Shown: positions 8,278 through 17,028 of the stretch, piece by piece
How the letters are laid out: each line of letters starts with the position of its first letter
Position numbering within the stretch: the stretch's first letter is position 1
Source: Thiopseudomonas denitrificans
Lineage (GTDB): Bacteria > Pseudomonadota > Gammaproteobacteria > Pseudomonadales > Pseudomonadaceae
Assembly: GCF_002866065.1 (NCBI RefSeq)
Contig: NZ_LNJZ01000007.1
Coordinates: forward strand, 164,388 to 228,387
Reading direction: 5' to 3'
Length of the DNA stretch: 64,000 nucleotides
Program-made: the position numbers and the translations under genes
The notes under the pieces: generated by a model
Seen by the model: the letters and a program-made list of their open reading frames with translations, nothing else
Database searches by the model: none
Told to the model about the DNA's origin: nothing

Positions 8278-9174
8278 CTACAGATCGAGATGTTCTTCCA
8301 GCTGCTCTTCGCTCAGGGCGTAGCGCTCGTCTACCCGCTCCATCTGGATGGTGACGCGCCGGTTGGCAGCGCGATTGGTCGCACTGTTGTTGGGCTTGGC
8401 CGGATAACGCTCACCGTGGAAACGTACGATAATCGCATCTTCGTCAAAACCGTTGGCGACCAGGTAATTCTTCACCACCAGCGCACGCCGGCGCGATACG
8501 TCCCGGTTAAGCAGGCGGTCACCGCTGCTGTCAGAGTAGCCGTCCAGCCGGATACGATTGACGCTTTTATCTTCACGCATGTAGTCGAGCAGGATATCCA
8601 GATGGGCAATGCTGCGTTCGTTCAGCTCGTAACCGCCCCCCTCAAAACGCACCTGGGTGAAATGAGCCTGATCAAAATTGACCGGCAGCAAGCCGGCTAC
8701 ACAATCAAGGTATTGCTGGTAAGCATCCCTGACGCTGACCGGTTGCAGGCGCACCTCAAGCTTGTCGCCGTATACGGTCCGGTGGCGCACCACCGGGGAG
8801 CGGCCCTCCAGCATACCGGTGAGCAGACGCCCGGCCTGGTCCTGGCTTGACTGGGCCGAGCGCTCGTTATTGGTAACCGGGATGCGGCCCAGCAGCATGT
8901 CACTGTCGCGGCTCTGCCAGTTGCTCGCTGCGGCATACAGCATTGCCTCACCACGCGCCAGCCAGGCCTCACGGGTGACGATGCGGAAGACCGGCTTCTC
9001 TCCCGCCCGGCGCACGAACTCGCCGTGGCCAAAGCCGGTCACGGGCTGAGTCAGGCGGCATTCGAAACGGTCACCCTCAACCGTCCATTTGACATCCTCG
9101 ATGCGCTCCTGGAAGGTCACGCCATGCGCCAGAACAGGACAAGCCATGGCGATGGTCAGTAACAAGCGGCGCAT
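8278..9174 (-). CDS. motY: MotY: flagellar stator-associated, OmpA-like peptidoglycan-binding protein
   Basis: 298 residues: a signal peptide (MRRLLLTIAMACPVLAHG), an N-terminal domain of about 130 residues that contacts the basal-body T ring, and a C-terminal OmpA domain (about 150-280) with the peptidoglycan-binding pattern LDGYSDSSGD...N..S..RA..V and a final RR-V. MotY anchors stators to the cell wall. I chose the ATG at 9174 because GGGAG lies 7 bases before it; the earlier ATG at 9180 is too close to that site. The motY/pyrC/rnt neighbourhood is that of Pseudomonas. A sigma-28 promoter lies upstream (9207-9233). Confidence 0.9.
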   Translation of the reverse strand: MRRLLLTIAMACPVLAHGVTFQERIEDVKWTVEGDRFECRLTQPVTGFGHGEFVRRAGEKPVFRIVTREAWLARGEAMLYAAASNWQSRDSDMLLGRIPVTNNERSAQSSQDQAGRLLTGMLEGRSPVVRHRTVYGDKLEVRLQPVSVRDAYQQYLDCVAGLLPVNFDQAHFTQVRFEGGGYELNERSIAHLDILLDYMREDKSVNRIRLDGYSDSSGDRLLNRDVSRRRALVVKNYLVANGFDEDAIIVRFHGERYPAKPNNSATNRAANRRVTIQMERVDERYALSEEQLEEHLDL

Positions 9175-9206
9175 GTGCATTCTCCCGACAAAACTGAGTA
9201 TCCGGC

Positions 9207-9233
9207 GTATCGGCAGCGCGCGGACAAACTTGA
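9207..9233 (-). promoter_or_regulatory. Sigma-28 (FliA) promoter of motY
   Basis: On the minus strand, TCAAGTTT is followed by exactly 11 bases and then GCCGATAC. The consensus is TAAAGTTT-N11-GCCGATAA, so each element differs by one base. It lies 33 bases before the motY start and points toward it. It also lies in the divergent region upstream of pyrC. Confidence 0.75.
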
Positions 9234-9308
9234 AGGCAGGATGATAAATCGGCGATTTTACGGTAGGATTCCGTGCCAACCCATAGACAAGCCACCGGAC
9301 CCCCGAAC

Positions 9309-10355
9309 ATGACCGATCGCCTGACCCTTCTTCGCCCCGACGACTGGCACATCCACTTGCGCGACGGCGCGGTACTGCAGCATACGGTTGCCGATGCCGC
9401 ACGCATGTTTGCCCGGGCCATCATCATGCCGAACCTGGTTCCGCCGGCACGCAATGTTGTCGAAGCCGGCGAGTATCGCCAGCGCATCCTTGATGCGGTG
9501 CCGGCCGGCCGCTCGTTCGAGCCGTTGATGACCCTGTACCTGACCGACCAGACCAGCGCCGAAGATATCCGTGCGGCCAAGGCCAGCGGCTTCGTGCACG
9601 CTGCCAAGCTCTACCCGGCTGGCGCTACCACCAACTCCGATTCCGGCGTCACCGCCCTCGAGCATATTTATCCGGCGCTGGCAGCCATGGCCGAAGCCGG
9701 CATGCCGCTGCTGGTACACGGCGAGGTCACCCACGACTCGGTGGACATCTTCGACCGTGAAAAGCGCTTCATCGATGATCAGCTGACCGGCCTGGTGCAG
9801 CGCTTCCCCACCCTCAAGGTGGTCATGGAACACATCACCACCGCCGACGCCGTGCAGTTTGTCGAATCTGCCGGCAGCAATGTGGCCGCAACCATCACGC
9901 CGCACCACCTTTTGTTCAACCGCAACCACATGCTGGTCGGCGGTATCAAGCCACACTTCTATTGCCTGCCGATCCTCAAGCGCAACGTCCACCAGCAAGC
10001 CCTGCTCAAGGCGGCTACCAGCGGCAACCCGAAGTTTTTCCTCGGCACCGACTCGGCACCACATGCACAGCACACCAAGGAAGCGGCCTGTGGCTGCGCC
10101 GGCTGTTATAGCGCCTTTGCCGCCATCGAGCTATATGCAGCGGCATTCGAGCAGGAAAACGCGCTGGACAAACTGGAAGCCTTTGCCAGCCATTTTGGTG
10201 CCGACTTCTACGGTCTGCCACGCAACACCGAAACGGTGACACTGGTACGCGAGCCATGGCAAGTGCCTGCCGTGCTGCCGTTTGGCGACAACCAGGTGGT
10301 TCCGCTCTGTGCCGGCGATACCTTGCAGTGGCGCCTGCTGGAGAACCCGGCATGA
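9309..10355 (+). CDS. pyrC: Dihydroorotase PyrC
   Basis: 348 residues, the same length as the E. coli class II enzyme. It catalyses the reversible cyclisation of carbamoyl-aspartate to dihydroorotate in pyrimidine synthesis. Zinc ligands His14 and His16 (HIHLRDG), the carbamylated Lys in [13 protein letters not shown], the LVHGE motif and the GTDSAPH block with the catalytic Asp are all present. I use the ATG that opens [14 protein letters not shown] rather than the in-frame ATG 12 codons upstream. Its stop overlaps the rnt start (ATGA). Confidence 0.96.
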   Translation: MTDRLTLLRPDDWHIHLRDGAVLQHTVADAARMFARAIIMPNLVPPARNVVEAGEYRQRILDAVPAGRSFEPLMTLYLTDQTSAEDIRAAKASGFVHAAKLYPAGATTNSDSGVTALEHIYPALAAMAEAGMPLLVHGEVTHDSVDIFDREKRFIDDQLTGLVQRFPTLKVVMEHITTADAVQFVESAGSNVAATITPHHLLFNRNHMLVGGIKPHFYCLPILKRNVHQQALLKAATSGNPKFFLGTDSAPHAQHTKEAACGCAGCYSAFAAIELYAAAFEQENALDKLEAFASHFGADFYGLPRNTETVTLVREPWQVPAVLPFGDNQVVPLCAGDTLQWRLLENPA

Positions 10356-11041
10356 CTCGTGACTTCAGCGAATACGATGACTACGCAGACGCCGAAACCG
10401 GCCAGGAAAAAGCCAAAAGCAAACCGGCCTCACCCATGGCGCAGCGGTTTCGCGGCTATCTGCCAGTCGTGGTTGATGTGGAAACCGGCGGCTTCAACAA
10501 CGCCACCGATGCCCTGCTGGAAATTGCCGCGGTGATTCCCGGCATGGACGATCGCGGCCTGCTGTATGCCGAGCACACCCTGTTCTTCCGCGTCGAGCCG
10601 TTCGAGGGTGCCAATATCGAACCGGCTGCACTGGAGTTCACCGGCATCAAACTGGATCACCCCTTGCGCATGGCGGTCAGTGAAGAACACGCACTGGGCG
10701 AGATTTTCAAGAGTGTGCGCAAGTCGATGAAAAGTGCCGGCTGCAAGCGGGCAATCCTGGTCGGACACAACAGCCATTTCGACCTGGGCTTTGTGCAGGC
10801 GGCGGCAGAGCGCTGCGGCATCAAACGCAACCCGTTTCATCCGTTTTCCAGCTTTGACACCGCAACCCTGGCCGGTCTGGCCTATGGTCAGACGGTACTG
10901 GCCAAGGCGTGCGAGGCCGCCGGCATCGAGTTCGACAACCGCGAGGCACACAACGCCCGTTACGATACCGAGAAAACTGCCGAGCTGTTCTTCGATATCG
11001 TCAACCGCTGGAAATCCATGGGCGGCTGGAACGACTTCTAA
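10352..11041 (+). CDS. rnt: Ribonuclease T
   Basis: 229 residues. A DEDDh 3'-5' exonuclease that trims the 3' CCA turnover of tRNA and matures 5S and other stable RNAs. Exo I is VDVETGG with Asp42 and Glu44, Exo II is [10 protein letters not shown], and Exo III is the [10 protein letters not shown] segment with catalytic His and Asp. The N-terminal 25 residues form an acidic extension beyond the usual E. coli start. It overlaps pyrC by 4 bases and is followed by a perfect palindrome terminator. Confidence 0.95.
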   Translation: MTRDFSEYDDYADAETGQEKAKSKPASPMAQRFRGYLPVVVDVETGGFNNATDALLEIAAVIPGMDDRGLLYAEHTLFFRVEPFEGANIEPAALEFTGIKLDHPLRMAVSEEHALGEIFKSVRKSMKSAGCKRAILVGHNSHFDLGFVQAAAERCGIKRNPFHPFSSFDTATLAGLAYGQTVLAKACEAAGIEFDNREAHNARYDTEKTAELFFDIVNRWKSMGGWNDF

Positions 11042-11060
11042 GCGTTTTCCGGATACAGGA

Positions 11061-11084
11061 ACGCCCGCAATTGCGGGCGTTTCC
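11061..11084. terminator. Shared terminator between rnt and ppsR
   Basis: A perfect 20-base palindrome, ACGCCCGCAA facing TTGCGGGCGT, followed by a short T run (TTTCC) on the plus strand. It sits between convergent genes and could serve both. Confidence 0.7.
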
Positions 11085-11099
11085 ATTACAACTTCGGCA

Positions 11100-11921
11100 T
11101 TATTTGAAACGCCGTTCGATACCCTTGTCCACCAGGATCTTGGCGGAAATCTCTTCCACCGAGAAATGCGTGGTGTTGATGAACTTGATGTTCTCCCGGG
11201 CAAACAGGTTTTCCACTTCGCGCACTTCGTACTCGCATTGCGCGTAGCTGGAATACCGGCTGTTGGGCTTGCGTTCGTTACGGATCGCCGCCAGGCGATC
11301 GACATCAATGGTCAGGCCGAACAGCTTGCCGCGATGCTCCTGCAGGGACTTCGGCAGTTGCAGCATGTTGTCCATGTCATCTTCGGTCAGCGGATAGTTG
11401 GCAGCGCGGATGCCGTACTGCATGGCCATGTACAGACAGGTCGGTGTCTTGCCGCAGCGCGATACGCCAATCAGGATGATGTCGGCACTGTCGTAGTGAC
11501 GGGTGCGACCGCCATCATCGTTGTCCAGCGCATAATGCACCGCATCGATACGCTCCATATAGTTGCGGCTGTGGGCAATGGAGTGGGACTTGCCGACAGA
11601 ATAGCTGGAACGGATGGCCAGTTCCTCTTCCAGCGGCCCCAGATAACTGGCAAAAATATCCACCCGGAATGCATTGGCTTCTTCCAGGATGTCACGAATG
11701 CGGGTATCGATGATGGTATCCACCACAATCGGGCGCCCCTCCTCGTTGCCGGCAATGATGTTGATTTCCTCAACCAGCGCCCGTGCCTTTTCTTCCGTAT
11801 CCACATAAGGGCGGGTCACATAGCGGAACTCCACACCGTCAAACTGTGCCAGCAGGCTTTGGCCCAGTGTCTCGGCCGTAATTCCGGTTCCATCTGAAAT
11901 GAAAAGAGCAGTACGTTTCAT
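11100..11921 (-). CDS. ppsR: Phosphoenolpyruvate synthase regulatory protein (bifunctional kinase/pyrophosphorylase)
   Basis: 273 residues of the DUF299/PpsR family, which inactivates and reactivates PEP synthase by ADP-dependent phosphorylation and Pi-dependent dephosphorylation of a Thr next to the catalytic His. The N-terminus [14 protein letters not shown] and the P-loop GVSRCGKTP (residues 152-160) are diagnostic. The ATG at 11921 gives the family length; an upstream in-frame extension is not supported. It is divergent from its target ppsA, the usual arrangement. Confidence 0.95.
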   Translation of the reverse strand: MKRTALFISDGTGITAETLGQSLLAQFDGVEFRYVTRPYVDTEEKARALVEEINIIAGNEEGRPIVVDTIIDTRIRDILEEANAFRVDIFASYLGPLEEELAIRSSYSVGKSHSIAHSRNYMERIDAVHYALDNDDGGRTRHYDSADIILIGVSRCGKTPTCLYMAMQYGIRAANYPLTEDDMDNMLQLPKSLQEHRGKLFGLTIDVDRLAAIRNERKPNSRYSSYAQCEYEVREVENLFARENIKFINTTHFSVEEISAKILVDKGIERRFK

Positions 11922-12069
11922 GACAATAAAAATCCTAAGTGATAATTCGGGCACCACGCACAAAGCCGGCAGCATAACACGACACCCGGCAATGGCTGAT
12001 CCGCAAGTGACAATAACTAGCCAAAATGCGACCGGCAACCGGCATTCCCGGTAAAACACACACTAGACC

Positions 12070-12098
12070 ATGACAATCATTCCTGTTTGTTCTAAAAT
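12070..12098 (+). promoter_or_regulatory. Sigma-70-type promoter of ppsA
   Basis: ATGACA at 12070-12075, a 17-base spacer, and TAAAAT at 12093-12098. The -10 element ends 47 bases before the ppsA start. The match is good for both elements. Confidence 0.55.
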
Positions 12099-12145
12099 CT
12101 GGCGCTGGCCAGAAGGCCCATGAACATAAACGTGGAGAGATCACC

Positions 12146-14512
12146 TTGGTTGAATACGTAGTTTCCCTCGACAAGCTCGGCAATCACGACGTCGAGCGGG
12201 TGGGTGGCAAGAACGCCTCCCTTGGCGAAATGATCAGCAATCTGGCCGGCGCAGGCGTTAGTGTCCCGGGTGGTTTTGCCACGACTTCGCAGGCCTATCG
12301 CGATTTCATTGATCACAACAACCTCAACGAGCGCATTCACACGCTGCTCGACACCCTTGATGTGGATGACGTCAATGCCCTGGCCAAAGCCGGTGCCCAG
12401 ATCCGTCAATGGGTGATGGAAGCCGATTTCCCTGCCCAGCTGGATGCAGACATCCGCAAGGCCTTTGCCGAAATGGCCCAGGGCAACGACAACATGGCGG
12501 TCGCGGTGCGCTCCTCCGCCACCGCCGAAGACCTGCCGGACGCCTCCTTTGCCGGCCAGCAGGAAACCTTCCTCAACATCCGTGGCGTGGACAACGTAAT
12601 CCGTGCCGCCAAGGAAGTGTTTGCTTCCCTCTTCAACGACCGCGCCATCGCCTATCGCGTACACCAGGGCTTCGACCACCGTCTGGTCGCCCTGTCTGCC
12701 GGCGTACAGCGCATGGTGCGTTCCGAAACCGCCGCTGCCGGCGTGATGTTCACCCTGGATACCGAATCCGGTTTCCGTGACGTGGTCTTCATCACCGGCT
12801 CCTACGGCCTGGGTGAAACCGTGGTCCAGGGGGCGGTCAACCCAGACGAATTCTATGTACACAAGCCGACTCTCGAAGCCGGCCGCCCTGCCGTGCTGCG
12901 CCGCAACCTGGGCAGCAAGGCGATCAAGATGATCTACGGTGCCGAAGCCACTGCCGGCAAGTCCGTCGAGACCGTCGATGTCGATCCGGCCGAGCGTCAG
13001 CGCTTTGCCCTGACTGACGCCGAAGTCACCGAGCTGGCCAAGCAGGCCATGATCATCGAGAAACACTATGGCTGCCCGATGGACATCGAGTGGGCCAAAG
13101 ACGGCGACGACGGCAAGCTGTACATCGTGCAGGCCCGCCCCGAAACCGTGAAAAGCCGTGCCAACGCCAACGTCATGGAGCGCTACCAGCTGCATGAAAA
13201 AGGCAAGGTGCTGGTTGAAGGCCGTGCCATCGGCCAGCGCATCGGCTCCGGCCCGGTGCGCGTGATCAACGACATCGCCCACATGGACAAGGTCCAGCCC
13301 GGTGACGTGCTGGTTTCCGACATGACCGACCCCGACTGGGAGCCGGTGATGAAGCGCGCCAGTGCCATTGTCACCAACCGTGGTGGCCGTACCTGTCACG
13401 CCGCCATCATCGCCCGCGAGCTGGGCATTCCTGCCGTGGTCGGTTGTGGTGATGCCACCGAAGCACTGGAAGACGGCCAGCTGGTCACTGTTTCCTGTGC
13501 TGAAGGCGATACCGGCTTCGTCTTTGACGGTGCCCTGAACTTCGATATCCGCACCAACGCCATCGACCAGATGCCCGAGCTGGACTTCAAGATCATGATG
13601 AACGTCGGCAACCCCGACCGTGCCTTCGATTTTGCCCAGCTGCCCAACGAGGGTATCGGTCTGGCCCGTCTGGAGTTCATCATCAACCGCATGGTTGGCG
13701 TGCACCCCAAGGCCCTGCTGAACTTCGAGCAAATGGCTCCCGACCTGAAAGACATCATCAGCAAGCGCATGGCCGGCTATGCCAGCCCGGTTGACTTCTA
13801 TGTCGACAAGATCGCCGAAGGCGTCAGCACCCTGGCCGCCGCATTCTGGCCGAAGAAGGTCATCGTGCGCATGTCCGACTTCAAGTCCAACGAATATGCC
13901 AACCTGATCGGCGGCAAGCTGTTCGAACCACACGAAGAAAACCCGATGATCGGTTTCCGTGGTGCATCCCGCTACATCAGCGACAGCTTCCGTGACTGCT
14001 TCGAACTGGAATGCCGTGCCATGAAAAAGGTACGCAACGAAATGGGCCTGACCAACGTCGAGCTGATGATTCCATTCGTGCGCACTCCGGGCGAAGCCGC
14101 TCAAGTGGTTGACCTGCTGGGCGAGTTCGGCCTCAAACGTGGCGAGAACGGCCTGCGCCTGATCATGATGTGCGAACTGCCGTCCAACGCCCTGCTGGCT
14201 GACGATTTCCTGCAGTACTTCGACGGTTTCTCCATCGGTTCCAACGACATGACCCAGCTGACCCTGGGCCTGGACCGCGATTCCGGCATCATCGCCCACC
14301 TGTTTGACGAGCGCGATCCGGCAGTCAAGAAGATGCTGTCGATGGCCATCCAGGCCTGCCGCAAGGCCGGCAAGTATGTCGGCATCTGTGGCCAGGGTCC
14401 GTCCGACCATCCGGATCTGGCCCGCTGGCTGATGGACGAGGGTATCGATACCGTATCGCTCAACCCCGACTCGGTACTGGATACCTGGTTCTTCCTCGCG
14501 GAAAACAACTGA
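12146..14512 (+). CDS. ppsA: Phosphoenolpyruvate synthase
   Basis: 788 residues. It converts pyruvate, ATP and water to PEP, AMP and phosphate, the gluconeogenic entry point. Domains in order: ATP-grasp nucleotide-binding (1-340; [29 protein letters not shown]), the swivelling phosphohistidine domain with GGRTCHAAI (catalytic His418, preceding Thr416 as the PpsR target), and the PEP-binding barrel with GSNDMTQL and a CGQ near the end. Translation begins at TTG, giving [12 protein letters not shown] as in Pseudomonas PpsA, with a GGAGAG ribosome site 9 bases ahead. A strong terminator follows. Confidence 0.97.
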   Translation: MVEYVVSLDKLGNHDVERVGGKNASLGEMISNLAGAGVSVPGGFATTSQAYRDFIDHNNLNERIHTLLDTLDVDDVNALAKAGAQIRQWVMEADFPAQLDADIRKAFAEMAQGNDNMAVAVRSSATAEDLPDASFAGQQETFLNIRGVDNVIRAAKEVFASLFNDRAIAYRVHQGFDHRLVALSAGVQRMVRSETAAAGVMFTLDTESGFRDVVFITGSYGLGETVVQGAVNPDEFYVHKPTLEAGRPAVLRRNLGSKAIKMIYGAEATAGKSVETVDVDPAERQRFALTDAEVTELAKQAMIIEKHYGCPMDIEWAKDGDDGKLYIVQARPETVKSRANANVMERYQLHEKGKVLVEGRAIGQRIGSGPVRVINDIAHMDKVQPGDVLVSDMTDPDWEPVMKRASAIVTNRGGRTCHAAIIARELGIPAVVGCGDATEALEDGQLVTVSCAEGDTGFVFDGALNFDIRTNAIDQMPELDFKIMMNVGNPDRAFDFAQLPNEGIGLARLEFIINRMVGVHPKALLNFEQMAPDLKDIISKRMAGYASPVDFYVDKIAEGVSTLAAAFWPKKVIVRMSDFKSNEYANLIGGKLFEPHEENPMIGFRGASRYISDSFRDCFELECRAMKKVRNEMGLTNVELMIPFVRTPGEAAQVVDLLGEFGLKRGENGLRLIMMCELPSNALLADDFLQYFDGFSIGSNDMTQLTLGLDRDSGIIAHLFDERDPAVKKMLSMAIQACRKAGKYVGICGQGPSDHPDLARWLMDEGIDTVSLNPDSVLDTWFFLAENN

Positions 14513-14560
14513 GTCATGCATCACCGGCTGTTGCCGGTGGTGTAACAGCAGCAATGAAAG

Positions 14561-14586
14561 ACCCGGGCCTGTGCCCGGGTTTTTCA
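14561..14586 (+). terminator. Rho-independent terminator of ppsA
   Basis: ACCCGGGC, a 4-base loop, GCCCGGGT, then TTTTTC. A weaker hairpin (ACCGG...CCGGT, 14523-14538) precedes it. Confidence 0.9.
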
Positions 14587-14683
14587 TGTTTTCGTTATTC
14601 TTAATATATATAGAAAAGTTATTTTTAATTCCACGCAAGCTGTGTAAAAATGCCCCGCCTGATCCACAGCTGCCGAGGTTCCC

Positions 14684-15625
14684 ATGCTTTCATTCATACG
14701 TTTTCTGGCTGTCTCCCTGTTGCTGGCTAGCAGCAGCCTGCTCGCCCAGCCACTGCTGGAAGCACACCAGGCCGCCGCCCTGCTGGCCGATGGCGAGCTG
14801 CAAGCCGTGGACATCCGCAGCCCCGAGCTGTACCAGCAAGAGCATATTCCCGGTGCCATTTCCGCACCCTACGGCCGCTGGCGCGGCCCGGCCAGTAATC
14901 CCGGCCAATTGCTCAGTCCGCATGACTTCGAGCAACTGGTGCAGGAGCTGGGCCTGACACCAGAGCAACATATCCTGGTGTATTCGACCGGCGATGACGA
15001 AACCGACTTCGGTGCCGCCGCCCGCGTGTACTGGACCCTGAAATACCTGGGGTTTGAGCGCCTCAGCGTACTGAACGGCGGCTTCAAATACTGGCTGGCC
15101 GGACAGGCCGGCAGCACCGAGCAGGCCGCCCGGCAACTCCCGGCCAGCCTGACCCGCATCCAGCTGCAGCCACAACTGGCTGTCGGCACTGACGAGCTGT
15201 TCGACAAGATCAGCCGTCAGCAAGGCGACTTCCAGCTGCTCGACTCCCGTCCGCCGGCCTTCTTCGAGGGAACCGTCAAGGCACCTACCGCCACGGTTGG
15301 CGGGACCATTGCCGGTGCCCGCAACCTGCCCTTCCAGCAGTGGTTCAATACCAACGACACCCGCATCCGTCCTGCCGCAGAGATCCGCCAGCTGGTGCGC
15401 GAGCAACAACTGACCGAGGCCGGTGAAACCCTGTCATTCTGCAATACCGGCCACTGGGCGGCAACCAACTGGTTTGTCCTGTCCGAGCTGGCCGGGCTGG
15501 ACAATGTCCGCCTGTATCCCGGTTCCATGGCCGAGTGGACGCAAAACCCTGCTGCCCTGCCGATGGCCAACACTCCGGGCCGCTGGCAGCAGATCAAGGC
15601 CAAATTTCAACAACTGGTGCAATGA
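14684..15625 (+). CDS. Periplasmic tandem-rhodanese sulfurtransferase
   Basis: 313 residues with a Sec signal peptide (about 1-21). Two rhodanese domains follow: the first (about 25-145) has the motif DIRSPELYQQEHIPGA but Ser101 where a catalytic Cys would lie (VYSTGDDE); the second (about 160-300) keeps Cys253 in SFCNTGHWA. This is the classic inactive plus active tandem layout of thiosulfate or 3-mercaptopyruvate sulfurtransferases. It would move sulfane sulfur in the periplasm. The YeeE/YedE transporter starts 3 bases after the stop, so the two are surely co-transcribed and probably act on the same sulfur compound. Confidence 0.88.
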   Translation: MLSFIRFLAVSLLLASSSLLAQPLLEAHQAAALLADGELQAVDIRSPELYQQEHIPGAISAPYGRWRGPASNPGQLLSPHDFEQLVQELGLTPEQHILVYSTGDDETDFGAAARVYWTLKYLGFERLSVLNGGFKYWLAGQAGSTEQAARQLPASLTRIQLQPQLAVGTDELFDKISRQQGDFQLLDSRPPAFFEGTVKAPTATVGGTIAGARNLPFQQWFNTNDTRIRPAAEIRQLVREQQLTEAGETLSFCNTGHWAATNWFVLSELAGLDNVRLYPGSMAEWTQNPAALPMANTPGRWQQIKAKFQQLVQ

Positions 15626-15628
15626 TCC

Positions 15629-16723
15629 ATGCTTAAACAACGTAGCGGGCTGATACTGGCCCTGATTGTCTTCACCCTGTTCCTGCTCTGGTTTGTCTCG
15701 ATCCGCCAGAGCCTGCTGTTCGTGGTCGGCATTGGACTGGGACTGGTGCTGGCCGGCCTGCGCTTTGGTTTTACCACCGGCTGGCGCAACCTGATTGAAC
15801 AGCGCGACGCCAGCGGCGCCTATGCCCAACTGCTGTTGCTGGCCATCGCGGCGGCCATATCCCTGCCCCTGCTGGCCGCGTTTCCCGGTGAACTGAGTGC
15901 CGCACTGGGTGCGCCCGGCATCAGCCTGCTGGTCGGCGCACTGGTATTTGGTGCCGCCATGCAAATTGCTGACGGCTGCGGCTCCGGCACCCTGTACAAG
16001 GCCGGCCTGGGCATTCCGCTCAACATGGCGATCTTGCCGGTTTTTGCACTGGGCAGCTTTCTCGGCTCGGCCCATCTGGGCTGGTGGCTCGATCTGGGCG
16101 CCATGCAGCCGGTTAGCCTGCTCGACAGCGCCGGCCTGGGCGGTGCACTGGCGCTGACCTTCGGCGGCCTGGCCGTGGTTGCCGGCCTGTGCTTCTGGTG
16201 GAGCAAGGGCGCGACAACACCCCGCCCCGCCTTCAGCAAGGGCCTGCTGCTGGGCGCCGTGCTGCTGGCGGTACTGGCGGTGCTCAACCTGGTGATTGCC
16301 GGCCAGCCCTGGGGCATCGTCTACAGTTTCGGTCTCTGGGGCGCCAAGATCGCCCAGGCCACCAGCCTGTTCGATCCGACCGTCAACGCCTTCTGGAGCC
16401 AATCGAGTAACGCCACCGCGCTACAGCAATCGGTGTTTCTGGATGTCACCACCATCACCAGCCTCGGCATTCTGGCCGGAGCGCTGCTGGTATTTGCCGG
16501 CAAAAAGAACGACAGCCAGCCAAAGCTGAATGCCACCCAGTGGATCGTAGGCATTGTGGCCGGCTTCCTGCTCGGCTACAGCTCGCGCCTGGCGTTCGGT
16601 TGCAACGTAGGCGCCATGGTCAGCGGCATTTCCACCGGCAGCCTGCACGGCTGGATCTGGGTGGCACTGGCCTTCATCGGTTCACTGGCGGGTGTTCGCA
16701 TCCGCAAATATTACGGGTACTAA
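15629..16723 (+). CDS. YeeE/YedE family (TsuA-like) sulfur-compound transporter
   Basis: 364 residues with about nine to ten membrane segments. The two signature motifs of this family are present: DGCGSG (Cys117) and FGCNVGAM (Cys325), conserved Cys that line the thiosulfate path in the TsuA structure. Between the two halves is a short cytoplasmic or periplasmic loop after residue 190. Coupling to the preceding periplasmic sulfurtransferase suggests uptake of thiosulfate or a related sulfur species. The exact substrate is inferred. Confidence 0.88.
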   Translation: MLKQRSGLILALIVFTLFLLWFVSIRQSLLFVVGIGLGLVLAGLRFGFTTGWRNLIEQRDASGAYAQLLLLAIAAAISLPLLAAFPGELSAALGAPGISLLVGALVFGAAMQIADGCGSGTLYKAGLGIPLNMAILPVFALGSFLGSAHLGWWLDLGAMQPVSLLDSAGLGGALALTFGGLAVVAGLCFWWSKGATTPRPAFSKGLLLGAVLLAVLAVLNLVIAGQPWGIVYSFGLWGAKIAQATSLFDPTVNAFWSQSSNATALQQSVFLDVTTITSLGILAGALLVFAGKKNDSQPKLNATQWIVGIVAGFLLGYSSRLAFGCNVGAMVSGISTGSLHGWIWVALAFIGSLAGVRIRKYYGY

Positions 16724-16726
16724 ACC

Positions 16727-16900
16727 ATGGCACAACTGAAAACCACACGCATCCTGGCTTTCTGGCTGGTGCTCTGCAGTTTTTTTGTCTGGGACTGGCT
16801 GCATTCGGCACCGGTCAACCTGCGCCTCGAGTCGGCGATCTTTGCCCTGGGCTCTGGCCAGGCGCCATCCGGCGGGCACTGCGCGTCTTTTGGAAAATGA
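16727..16900 (+). CDS. Small single-span membrane ORF after the YeeE/YedE gene
   Basis: A 57-codon frame starting 3 bases after the transporter stop, with no clear ribosome site. Residues 8-25 are hydrophobic and Trp/Phe-rich (ILAFWLVLCSFFVWDWLH), then a polar tail ends in Gly-His-Cys-Ala-Ser-Phe-Gly-Lys. Its stop lies directly against a terminator hairpin, so the operon ends here. It might be a real subunit or the truncated start of a longer protein; the abrupt end at the hairpin favours either a genuine mini-protein or a deletion. I do not recognise it. Confidence 0.5.
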   Translation: MAQLKTTRILAFWLVLCSFFVWDWLHSAPVNLRLESAIFALGSGQAPSGGHCASFGK

Positions 16901-16903
16901 ACA

Positions 16904-16927
16904 AAGCCCCTCTTCGGAGGGGTTTTC
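16904..16927 (+). terminator. Terminator of the sulfurtransferase operon
   Basis: CCCCTC, TTCG tetraloop, GAGGGG, then TTTTC. It begins within 10 bases of the small ORF stop. Confidence 0.9.
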
Positions 16928-16950
16928 ATTGAGCATCACCGTGTAAAGAC

Positions 16951-16987
16951 TAAAGTTGCATTTGGCTACCTGGCGGCCGGCCGATAA
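16951..16987 (+). promoter_or_regulatory. Sigma-28-like elements with abnormal spacing before a chemoreceptor gene
   Basis: TAAAGTTG at 16951-16958 and a perfect GCCGATAA at 16980-16987, the two elements of a FliA promoter. They are 21 bases apart rather than 11. The -10 element ends 41 bases before the chemoreceptor ATG. With normal spacing the -35 region would be TTTGGCTA, a poor match. Confidence 0.45.
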
Positions 16988-17028
16988 TGACCTCATATCC
17001 CGTAACCCGCTGACTTGCAAGGCCTGCC

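Noticed and set aside
12092-14638. An 848-codon open frame antisense to ppsA
   Set aside because: It mirrors the GC-biased third positions of ppsA, whose protein matches PEP synthase over its full length. The antisense protein has no recognisable features.
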